Assembly (NCBI GenBank): GCA_025458365.1
Contig: JALOSP010000031.1
Location: forward strand, 1-8,791
Direction: 5' to 3'
Source: Hyphomonadaceae bacterium
GTDB lineage: Bacteria; Pseudomonadota; Alphaproteobacteria; Caulobacterales; Aquidulcibacteraceae
DNA: 8,791 bases
Both the position numbers and the translations under genes were made by a program. Shown here in pieces: positions 1 through 6,054 of this stretch (positions are counted from its first letter, which is position 1; the number at the start of each line of letters is the position of its first letter). The notes under the pieces are model-generated. The model had not been told where the DNA came from, searched no databases, and was given only the letters and a program-made list of their open reading frames with translations.

Positions 1-225
1 CAGCTGGCGACCTGGGGTGCCGGTGCCAAGCGTCTGGAGGTCCACAAGACTTTCGTAGGCAAGCTGCAAGACGCCCTCAACGCCGGGATTGGTGGCATGA
101 CTGACGCCGACCTGTCGAAGGAAAGCGCCCGCCTGCAGTCCTTGCAGGTCAAGCAACAGCTTGGCGTGCAGGCCCTGTCAATCGCCAACCAGTCGGCGCA
201 AACCGCGCTGTCACTGTTCCGCTAA
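1..225 (+). CDS. Flagellin, C-terminal fragment (5' end outside the window)
   Basis: The first frame is open from base 1 to a TAA at 223-225 and encodes the last 74 residues of a protein that begins before the window. The C-terminus reads [19 protein letters not shown] followed by TALSLFR. This is the hallmark of the flagellin D0 helix: a heptad-like amphipathic stretch with L/I/A spacing, the '[11 protein letters not shown]' motif, and an end in hydrophobic residues plus Arg. Flagellin is the filament subunit, exported through the flagellar type III apparatus; its C-terminal helix packs in the filament core and is the part seen here. A FlaG-family gene follows 86 nt downstream on the same strand, which supports a flagellar assignment. 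The N-terminal D0/D1 part and any paralogues cannot be seen, so I do not choose between fliC- and fljK-type names. Confidence 0.9.
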   Translation, partial: QLATWGAGAKRLEVHKTFVGKLQDALNAGIGGMTDADLSKESARLQSLQVKQQLGVQALSIANQSAQTALSLFR

Positions 226-234
226 AGCCGTAAA

Positions 235-298
235 GGCGGCAGGGTGCAAGTCCTGCTGCCGCCACGGCCCCCGGAGCAGCCGCCCCGGCCTGACCGGG
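235..298 (+). other. Two potential RNA hairpins between flagellin and flaG
   Basis: The intercistronic stretch contains two inverted repeats. The first pairs GGCGGCAG (235-242) with CTGCCGCC (256-263) across a 13-nt loop, all eight pairs being perfect. An alternative register pairs GCAGG (239-243) with CCTGC (252-256). The second pairs CCCGG (284-288) with CCGGG (294-298) over a 5-nt loop and abuts the flaG Shine-Dalgarno. Neither is followed by a T tract, so neither looks like a complete intrinsic terminator. By inference they could protect the 3' end of the abundant flagellin mRNA or reduce flaG expression relative to flagellin. Confidence 0.4.
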
Positions 299-305
299 AA
301 GGAGG
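299..305 (+). promoter_or_regulatory. Shine-Dalgarno site of flaG
   Basis: AAGGAGG lies six bases before the ATG at 312. It is one of only two strong Shine-Dalgarno matches found ahead of genes in the window and fixes the flaG start. It directly follows a small potential hairpin (284-298), so access to it could be structured. Confidence 0.75.
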
Positions 306-311
306 CAAGTC

Positions 312-692
312 ATGTCGATGGAAGTCACGACCCAAGCGGTCCCATCCGTCATCATTGCGAATGTGGCCGCATCCAGCCAAACCGAGCCCGAGGCTCAAGA
401 GGCGAACCCTGCCCCGGAACCAGCACCTGTTGCTGCTTCCCAAACGACAACCACGCAGGCCGAAGATGCCGCCGTTGCCCGCAAGCGTATCGAACTGGCC
501 GAACGGCTGGTTGGCGCGAACAAGTCGTTGGTCATCGAGAAGGATCCGGTTCGATCCGGGTTCATCTACAAGACCGTCGACCGGCAAACCGGGCAGGTGA
601 CACGGGTCTGGCCCCAGGAAGAGGCCGCCAGTGCCTTGCGGGCCCTTGCCGATGTCGATGCTCGTGGTGCAATGATCAACACCCGGGTCTGA
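312..692 (+). CDS. flaG: FlaG-family flagellar protein
   Basis: The protein has 126 residues. The start is the ATG six bases after a perfect AAGGAGG. Residues 1-55 are low-complexity, rich in Ala, Pro, Glu, Gln and Thr (for example QTTTTQ at 45-50), and probably disordered. Residues 56-70 form a charged helix-like stretch. Residues 71-105 match the FlaG core, with the pattern 'V-D-R-x-T-G-x-V-x-R-x-x-P-x-E-E' (VDRQTGQVTRVWPQEE, residues 89-104). FlaG proteins are small flagellar accessory proteins encoded near flagellin genes and linked to filament length or filament-cap function; their exact biochemical role is poorly defined. The gene lies 86 nt after the flagellin and is followed by a strong terminator, so the two probably share a transcript that ends here. 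No fliD or fliS follows, unlike many gammaproteobacterial flaG loci. The family assignment rests on the short C-terminal core only. Confidence 0.75.
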   Translation: MSMEVTTQAVPSVIIANVAASSQTEPEAQEANPAPEPAPVAASQTTTTQAEDAAVARKRIELAERLVGANKSLVIEKDPVRSGFIYKTVDRQTGQVTRVWPQEEAASALRALADVDARGAMINTRV

Positions 693-711
693 ACCGGGGA
701 CAAAACTGAAA

Positions 712-745
712 AAGGCCGGGAGCAATCCCGGCCTTCTTGTTGTTT
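712..745. terminator. Probable bidirectional intrinsic terminator between flaG (+) and the TonB-dependent receptor gene (-)
   Basis: AAGGCCGGGA (712-721) pairs perfectly with TCCCGGCCTT (726-735) around a GCAA tetraloop of the stable GNRA class. On the plus strand the stem is followed by CTTGTTGTTT, a T-rich tail ending the flagellin-flaG transcript 19 nt after the flaG stop. Read on the minus strand, the same stem is followed by TTTCAGTTTTG, so it can also end the convergent receptor transcript, whose stop codon lies at 770-772. Confidence 0.85.
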
Positions 746-769
746 CGGCTTTGCAAGAATCCTGCCGCT

Positions 770-3373
770 TTACCAGCGATATCCAAGATTGAGGCCCAAC
801 GTCATCGGTGTCAGGTTGATCTCCCGATAGCCCAGGATCCCGGCGGCCTGGTTGGACACCGGCACCGAGACATTGGTCAGGTTGCGAACCCAGAAACTGG
901 CGCTGAGCTCCTCGTTGGACCAGCCTGCCGACAGGTTGAAACGGGTGTATTCGGGGTATTCATAGAGCTGGCAGTCGGCTTCGGTATCGCATCGGTCTTC
1001 CTGAACAGCGCCGCGGCGGCTTCCGCTCAGGGCCAGGTGGATGCGCGAGCCGTTTTCAAGCCGGTCTTGATAGCGCACGCCGAAATCGTAACGCCCGGCC
1101 GGGATCCCGCCAAGCGAGCCACCCTTTTCATAAGTCCGCCCGGCGCGTGTCGTTCCGAAAGACCCACCGCATGGAAGACCGGTGGCGTAACCGCCTTCGT
1201 AAGTGCAGATATTTTCCGTCTCGTTCCACTCCGCCTCGGCCAATGCCGTCTTGAAGGTCACCGACCAATTGTCGTTGAAGCGATAGCGGGATGAAAACTC
1301 CCAGCCGCGAGAAATCGAATCCGGGCCGTTGATCGTCCCGTTCACCGGGAATCCGCTGATGGACTGGCTGTAGTAGGTCTGCGTGTCGCGCCACAAGATC
1401 TGGTAGATATTGGTTTCGACATACAGCCGCCCGCCAAACAGGCTGCCCTTCAACCCCAGTTCGAGGTTATCGGTCGAGTCCGGACCAAATGTGGCCACCC
1501 GGTCGGAGACAGTCCGCGTTGTCGTGTTCAAGTCCCGGAACGGGTTGGACCCGCCACGCCGGAAACCTTGCGAGGCGGTGAAATAGGCCAGCAGATTGGG
1601 CGTGAGATCATAGGCGGTATTGAAGCGGAAGTACGACTGACCCTTTTCCTCTGCGGCGTTGGCGATTGTTTCGCTGATGAAGTCGCCGGAATAGTCGATC
1701 AGCGTGCGCTCGCTTTCATCCTCATAATTGAAGATCCGGCCACCGGCCATCACACGCCAGCGTGGTGTGACCGCCCAGGTGACTTCACCGAACAGGGCGG
1801 CTTCGGTGTACACGCTCGCAAAGCTCTCGAAATAGCCTTCGTCAGGATTGGGGCTCGCCAGCACTTTTCCGCCCAGGAAGGCATTGCTGAAAGCGTCAAG
1901 GCCAAGGCCGGGGCCTGCGCCATCGGGATCAGGGAAGATCTCGGTGAAGTCCGTGACTCCTTCGGTCTTGGAATAATAGAGGCCTGCGATCCAGCTGATC
2001 GGCCCGGTTCCGGTGCTGACAAGCCGGGTTTCGTGGACCAGCCCTTCATTGTTGTTATTGAAGGTGATCACCGCATGGCGATTGCCTGCGATGCTGCTAT
2101 TCAGGCAGCCGCCGATATCAAAGAACGAGATGTCGCAATAGAAAGCAAAGCCCTGACTGAAATAGTCGGCCTGCCCTGTCTTGTCATCAGTGTATTGCGC
2201 AGTCGAGGAGTGAAGCCTCGCCCACCCGAAATCATAGTCCAGGTCGAAGGACGCAAGCGCGATGCTGCGATCTGCGAACTCCTCGTAAGGCGAGACGATG
2301 GTCTGGTCGTTGACCGCATAAGGTGTGGTCCGCGGATCGTTGAACGAGCAGGTGGTGCCGCACGATTGCGGGGTGCTGGGGTTGCCGCGAAACTCGGCGC
2401 CCGGGTTGGCGAAATAGAGGTTCAGGTCGGCCGGAGTGCGCGCGTTGGCAACCCGCAAAGGCACGCGCGATGCGCCGCTCGTCCCATGGGCGAGTTGGTC
2501 CTGCGCCGAATAGCTGATCTGCAGATCGAGGCGCTCGATGGGTTGCCAGCGCAGGGCGATCCGGCCACCTTCCGTCTTGGTCCAATCATCATCCTTGTAC
2601 AGATTCTGGCCGGGATTGGGGTCATTGGTCAGTGCGCGTGACCCGGTAAACCATGGCGGATTAGACACCCGGTCTGTGTAGCCTGCATCATCAAGACGCG
2701 AAAACGAGCCCCGCAAGGCCATGGTGTTGCCGAGCGGAATGTTCAGCACGATGTCGGTGTCATTCGACAGCCCCCCACCCTGGGTCTGATAGATACTGGC
2801 ATTGATCGCACCCTCATACTGGCCCAGCTCCGGCCGGTTCGTGATGTAACGGATCACTCCGCCAAGCGCTCCGGCCCCGTACAAGGTACCTTGCGGGCCA
2901 ATAAGGCTTTCGACCCGGTCGATATCCTTGATCCGGAAGCCGATATTCGGCAGCGGGGTATCGTCCAGATAATAGGAGAGCGTGGAGCGGACAAAGTAGT
3001 CTAGATTGTTGGCGTTGACCGGCGAAACGTTCAGGCCGCGGACTGTGACTGAATCATTGAAGCGTGCGCTGTTCTGCGGTGCCGAGATGGCAATATTGTC
3101 GTCGATCACCCGCTTGACGTCGGTGATATTCTGCTCGCGCAATTGCGCCTCGCCAATCGCGGATATGTTGTAGGGGATCCGCGTCGCCCGCTCGTTGCGC
3201 CGGTTGGCAGTGACGATGATCGTTTCAGGCGTCTCTGGCAGTGCGGCGTCTGCCGGAGCTGCGTTCTCTGGTGCTGCCGGTTGGGCCGTTGTCACGGATT
3301 GAGCCGACGCGAGGCCGGGAGCGACCAGCGCCAAGGCGGCAGCAGTCACGAGCAATGCGGATTTCATGTGCAT
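770..3373 (-). CDS. TonB-dependent outer-membrane receptor, substrate unknown
   Basis: The protein has 867 residues and is an outer-membrane beta-barrel transporter energised by TonB-ExbBD. The start at 3373 follows GGAGGG by four bases; a second ATG at 3367 would remove two residues. An in-frame extension to 3508 exists but lacks this signal. A Sec signal peptide covers residues 1-24 (LASA|Q). A TonB box (ETIIVTA, 50-56) precedes the plug domain, which carries the family pattern around RVESLIGPQGTLYGAGALGG (153-172). The barrel follows and ends in TLGLNLGYRW, an aromatic C-terminal residue expected of a barrel recognised by the Bam machinery. The length is normal for sphingomonad receptors. 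Eight cysteines fall in four close pairs (338/342, 413/423, 723/735, 795/801), probably disulfides in external loops. No transporter or enzyme gene next to it hints at the ligand, so iron-siderophore, plant compound or other substrates remain open. Confidence 0.92.
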   Translation of the reverse strand: MHMKSALLVTAAALALVAPGLASAQSVTTAQPAAPENAAPADAALPETPETIIVTANRRNERATRIPYNISAIGEAQLREQNITDVKRVIDDNIAISAPQNSARFNDSVTVRGLNVSPVNANNLDYFVRSTLSYYLDDTPLPNIGFRIKDIDRVESLIGPQGTLYGAGALGGVIRYITNRPELGQYEGAINASIYQTQGGGLSNDTDIVLNIPLGNTMALRGSFSRLDDAGYTDRVSNPPWFTGSRALTNDPNPGQNLYKDDDWTKTEGGRIALRWQPIERLDLQISYSAQDQLAHGTSGASRVPLRVANARTPADLNLYFANPGAEFRGNPSTPQSCGTTCSFNDPRTTPYAVNDQTIVSPYEEFADRSIALASFDLDYDFGWARLHSSTAQYTDDKTGQADYFSQGFAFYCDISFFDIGGCLNSSIAGNRHAVITFNNNNEGLVHETRLVSTGTGPISWIAGLYYSKTEGVTDFTEIFPDPDGAGPGLGLDAFSNAFLGGKVLASPNPDEGYFESFASVYTEAALFGEVTWAVTPRWRVMAGGRIFNYEDESERTLIDYSGDFISETIANAAEEKGQSYFRFNTAYDLTPNLLAYFTASQGFRRGGSNPFRDLNTTTRTVSDRVATFGPDSTDNLELGLKGSLFGGRLYVETNIYQILWRDTQTYYSQSISGFPVNGTINGPDSISRGWEFSSRYRFNDNWSVTFKTALAEAEWNETENICTYEGGYATGLPCGGSFGTTRAGRTYEKGGSLGGIPAGRYDFGVRYQDRLENGSRIHLALSGSRRGAVQEDRCDTEADCQLYEYPEYTRFNLSAGWSNEELSASFWVRNLTNVSVPVSNQAAGILGYREINLTPMTLGLNLGYRW

Positions 3374-3621
3374 GGTTCCCTCCAGATCCAGGCGCGCACG
3401 GACCGTAGTCCATGTCGCGCCAGGTCTGCCTGTCCGGGCACCGGCCCTGACGGAGGTAGCAGCCACGCTCTCTTCCATGGGATCCGCGCTGACGCAGCGA
3501 ATGCACACTGAAGGTGCGCCCTAAAGCCGACAGGGTCAACCCGTCGCGGCCCTGTCGTTCACGATTTTGTTAATCTGTCGCACCGTATCCACATATCGGC
3601 CGCTTCGATCCGGCTCGGTTG
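3374..3621 (-). promoter_or_regulatory. 248-bp gap upstream of the receptor gene: Shine-Dalgarno and an 8-bp inverted repeat
   Basis: The gap separates the lipoprotein gene stop from the receptor start and should hold the receptor promoter. The Shine-Dalgarno GGAGGG (minus strand, 3378-3383) sits just before the ATG. An inverted repeat CGACAGGG (3528-3535) / CCCTGTCG (3550-3557) has a 14-nt spacer. It lies 65 nt after the lipoprotein gene and 155 nt before the receptor. It could be an operator or a weak terminator, but no T tract follows it. I could not place a convincing -35/-10 pair. An open frame (3374-3508) continuous with the receptor exists but reads as non-coding leader. Confidence 0.4.
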
Positions 3622-4068
3622 CTAATAGCCCATCATGCCATCGGCTGCGGCCTTGACTCCGCACCGGGTGATCGCGCTGCGGGTCGCCGGATCGACATCT
3701 TTCAAACTGGTCGCCAGCCCTTCGACACCGCCATCGAGCGACGATTTCACAATGCCACTCAACGCATCCACCGCCACCGTATCCACCCGCGGTCCAAGCT
3801 CGTTTTGCAAACAGCCGCAAAATGCTGGTGACTGACCGGCAATCACGCAAACCGACTTTGTATCTGCCAGTTCGGCTGCAGCACCGGCGGCATCGCGGGC
3901 CACGGCTGCCCCGGTTTCCAGCAAGGCCCCTGCCGCGACAGTCCCTGCCTGCCCGGCGTCGCCACAGGCAGACAGTCCGACGCAGAACAGGGCCACAAGG
4001 CTGATGGCCGCAACTCTCGAAGCTGGCTTCGGCAATGGAGAAGATAGAGCGTTCGTCATGACCGACAC
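3622..4068 (-). CDS. Small lipoprotein with four cysteines, function unknown
   Basis: The predicted protein has 148 residues from a GTG at 4068, or 145 from an ATG at 4059; neither start has a clear Shine-Dalgarno, so the start is unsettled. A basic N-region and hydrophobic core (about 19-31) lead to a lipobox LSAC with the lipidated Cys at 35. Gly at +2 rather than Asp does not suggest inner-membrane retention under the E. coli rule. Residues 40-68 are Ala/Gly-rich and probably helical. The mature part has Cys74, Cys84, Cys86 and Cys136 (pattern C-x9-C-x-C, then a distant C), which suggests two disulfides in the periplasm. It ends in GMMGY. I recognise no named family. It lies between def and the receptor gene on the same strand, with gaps of 106 and 248 nt, so a shared operon is not evident. 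The signal peptide and codon phase make it a believable gene. Confidence 0.72.
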   Translation of the reverse strand: MSVMTNALSSPLPKPASRVAAISLVALFCVGLSACGDAGQAGTVAAGALLETGAAVARDAAGAAAELADTKSVCVIAGQSPAFCGCLQNELGPRVDTVAVDALSGIVKSSLDGGVEGLATSLKDVDPATRSAITRCGVKAAADGMMGY

Positions 4069-4174
4069 GTGAGCAATTCTGCCTCTGCGCGCAATACACG
4101 AGGCAGTGAACCGCCTTTCCGCGCCTTCAGGATGTCGTGAGGCCCATGTGAACCATGGCTTCAGAGCAAGCCGT

Positions 4175-4702
4175 TCAGGCGGCCAGCCGTCGGGCCTTCT
4201 TCACCTTGGCCACTGCCCGCTCGCGCTTCAGGCGTGACAGATGGTCAATGAAGACCACACCATTGAGATGGTCCATCTCGTGCTGGATGCAGGTGGCGAA
4301 CATGCCTTCGGCCAGTTCCTCGCGCGCCACCCCATCCCGGTCGAGGTAGCGAAGGCGGACCGTGGAAGGGCGTTCGATCACGTCATAGACCTGGGGCACC
4401 GACAGACAGCCTTCTTCATAAGGGGTTGTCTCGTGGCTGGGGTCTGACAGTTCCGGATTGACGAAAAAACGGGGCGCGCGGTGGCCTTCGGCAGCACCCT
4501 CCTTGCCCCACTCCAGATCCATCACGATCACCCGCAGTGGCACACCGATCTGGACAGCAGCCAGCCCGATCCCCTGAGCGGCATACATGCTGTCCAGCAT
4601 GTCATCCATCAGCGCGCGGATCTCGTCCGTCACCGCAGCAACCGGTTGGGAGACCTCTTTCAAACGGGCGTCAGGGACGGTGAGGATGTCTTTGATGGCC
4701 AT
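4175..4702 (-). CDS. def: Peptide deformylase
   Basis: The protein has 175 residues and removes the N-formyl group from the initiator methionine of nascent proteins in the cytoplasm, a metal-dependent reaction normally using Fe2+. All three family motifs are intact: [10 protein letters not shown] at 44-53 (GxGLAAxQ, with Gln51), EGCLS at 97-101 (metal ligand Cys99), and QHEMDHLNG at 140-148 (HExxH: ligands His141 and His145, catalytic Glu142). The N-terminus [11 protein letters not shown] is typical of the family and supports the ATG at 4702. A longer frame starting with TTG at 4723 is less likely. The C-terminal tail is basic (KVKKARR), common in bacterial type 1 enzymes. The gene starts 48 nt after bchP on the same strand, so partial read-through from the pigment operon is possible. 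The usual partner fmt is not adjacent within the window. Confidence 0.97.
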   Translation of the reverse strand: MAIKDILTVPDARLKEVSQPVAAVTDEIRALMDDMLDSMYAAQGIGLAAVQIGVPLRVIVMDLEWGKEGAAEGHRAPRFFVNPELSDPSHETTPYEEGCLSVPQVYDVIERPSTVRLRYLDRDGVAREELAEGMFATCIQHEMDHLNGVVFIDHLSRLKRERAVAKVKKARRLAA

Positions 4703-4708
4703 GGCGAT

Positions 4709-4737
4709 GACGTATGCACGCAAAGGCGTTGCGTCAA
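4709..4737 (-). promoter_or_regulatory. Possible def promoter and inverted repeat in the bchP-def gap
   Basis: On the minus strand, TTGACG (4732-4737) and TACGTC (4709-4714) are 17 nt apart, and the second hexamer ends six bases before the def ATG. The -35 matches five of six consensus positions, but the -10 matches only its first two bases, so this is tentative. The spacer also holds an inverted repeat ACGCAA / TTGCGT (plus-strand 4718-4723 and 4729-4734), which could be an operator or a small hairpin after bchP. Confidence 0.25.
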
Positions 4738-4750
4738 GATTCCCGTGCGC

Positions 4751-6043
4751 TCAACTGGTGGCAGGCCGGATACCCAGCAGATGTGCCATGTCCTTCAGGA
4801 AAATCCGCAAATGGGCGGCAGGCTTTGCCCTGACCAGTTCCTTGTTCATGTAGGCCTGCCAGGTCAGGGTTTGCACGTCAGGATCGGCACACATGGTGAC
4901 AAACCGTTCGCGCCTGCGGTCAGACGAATACCAGAAGTGCTGCATGATCCCCAGAACCCAGAACACCTTGCCGTGGGCCTTCATGTAGCGCCTGCGCACA
5001 CTGGCCAGTGCAGAGCGGGCGTCGCCGGTGGCCAGCGCCTCGCTGACGCCTTCGGCAGCCTGTCGTCCCCCCGCCATCGCATAGTAGATGCCTTCACCAG
5101 ACGCGGGTGCAACCACGCCAGCCGCATCACCGGCCAGCACCAGATTGCGACCGTTGTCCCATTTCTGCAGGGGCTTGAGCGGGATCGGCGCTCCTTCGGT
5201 GCGAACAGTTGCGCAGGTGTCCATCCCGGTTTTTTCGCGCAAGCGCCGCACCGCACCGCGCAGCGAGAAGCCCTTGTTGGCACTGCCGACGCCGACACTT
5301 GTCTGGTCGCCATGCGGGAATACCCAGGCATAGAAGTCTGGCGACAGCTCTCCCTGGTACCACACATCACAACGCGCCGGATCGAATGCGCCACCGGCGC
5401 CCATCAGCGCTGTGCCGCCTGGAGGGCTTTCGATGATTTCGTGGTAGGCGAACACGCAAGGCGCTTCGCCTGCTGCCCCGAACGCCTGGCGGGCGACTTT
5501 CGAGCGTGCACCATCTGCCCCGATCAGAAACCGGGCCTTTACCTGGATCATGCTGGCGTCACGCGGATTTGTGCCGTCGGGATTGCTGGGCATGAAGCTG
5601 ACGCACACCGTGCCATCGGCGTTCTCGTCGAACCGGTCGAACGTGCCATGCACCAGATCGGTGCCGGCCGCCGCGGCCCGCTCGCGCAGCCAGGGGTCGA
5701 AGGTTTCCCTGTCCACCATGCCGACAAACCCGCCATTGATCGGCATGTCGATGGCCCGGTCGGAGGGCGACACCATCCGCGCAGACCGGGCGCGTGCCAC
5801 GATCTGCGATGGCGGGATCGCAAAGTCGCGCATGGCCCGCGGCGGGATCGCCCCGCCACAGGGCTTGATCTTGCCAGGCCGGTCCAGCAGCAGCACCCGG
5901 TGACCGGCACGCGCCAGATCCTCGGCAGCGATCGCCCCGGCAGGTCCGCCCCCGATCACGGCCACATCGTACAGGCTGGCCAGCGCATCGGGCGGGGTGG
6001 TGCTGGCGTGCAGGCGAAGAAGGCTGATGTGTGGCTGGTTCAT
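4751..6043 (-). CDS. bchP: Geranylgeranyl diphosphate / geranylgeranyl-bacteriochlorophyll reductase BchP
   Basis: The protein has 430 residues and is an FAD-dependent reductase. It hydrogenates three double bonds of the geranylgeranyl tail to give phytylated bacteriochlorophyll a, using NADPH in this family. The dinucleotide-binding motif GGGPAG (31-36) follows the first beta strand (YDVAVI), and the acidic end of the second strand is Asp54. IKPCGGAIPPRAMRDF (59-74) is a signature of the BchP/ChlP group. GADGARSKVAR (175-185) and LVLAGDAAGVVAPASGEGIY (301-320) are the later flavin-contacting motifs of the para-hydroxybenzoate hydroxylase fold. The start at 6043 lies 11 nt after the pucC-like stop. 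A GTG at 6058 that overlaps that stop as GTGA would add five residues and is a real alternative. Neither has a good Shine-Dalgarno, so translation may be coupled. Position at the end of ppsR-bchG-pucC supports the BchP assignment over archaeal-type lipid reductases. Confidence 0.95.
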   Translation of the reverse strand: MNQPHISLLRLHASTTPPDALASLYDVAVIGGGPAGAIAAEDLARAGHRVLLLDRPGKIKPCGGAIPPRAMRDFAIPPSQIVARARSARMVSPSDRAIDMPINGGFVGMVDRETFDPWLRERAAAAGTDLVHGTFDRFDENADGTVCVSFMPSNPDGTNPRDASMIQVKARFLIGADGARSKVARQAFGAAGEAPCVFAYHEIIESPPGGTALMGAGGAFDPARCDVWYQGELSPDFYAWVFPHGDQTSVGVGSANKGFSLRGAVRRLREKTGMDTCATVRTEGAPIPLKPLQKWDNGRNLVLAGDAAGVVAPASGEGIYYAMAGGRQAAEGVSEALATGDARSALASVRRRYMKAHGKVFWVLGIMQHFWYSSDRRRERFVTMCADPDVQTLTWQAYMNKELVRAKPAAHLRIFLKDMAHLLGIRPATS

Positions 6044-6054
6044 CGGGATCAGGC

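Noticed and set aside
222..725. A 167-codon minus-strand frame opposite flaG
   Set aside because: It lies antisense to a gene with a perfect Shine-Dalgarno and the FlaG core motif, and its own start falls inside the terminator stem.
1568..2641. A 357-codon open frame on the plus strand opposite the receptor gene
   Set aside because: It lies wholly within the TonB-dependent receptor on the other strand and has no Shine-Dalgarno or domain pattern. The receptor reading is well supported by plug and TonB-box motifs.
3374..3508. A 45-residue N-terminal extension of the receptor
   Set aside because: The frame is open, but it would bury the signal peptide behind a charged stretch. GGAGGG supports the ATG at 3373.
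3536..4099. A 187-codon minus-strand frame overlapping the lipoprotein gene
   Set aside because: The alternative frame encodes the signal peptide, lipobox and cysteine pattern. This one is Arg/Cys/Gly-rich and has no recognisable features.
4130..4174. A possible def terminator around GAACCATGGCTTC
   Set aside because: The repeat is short and imperfect and lacks a T tract on the minus strand.
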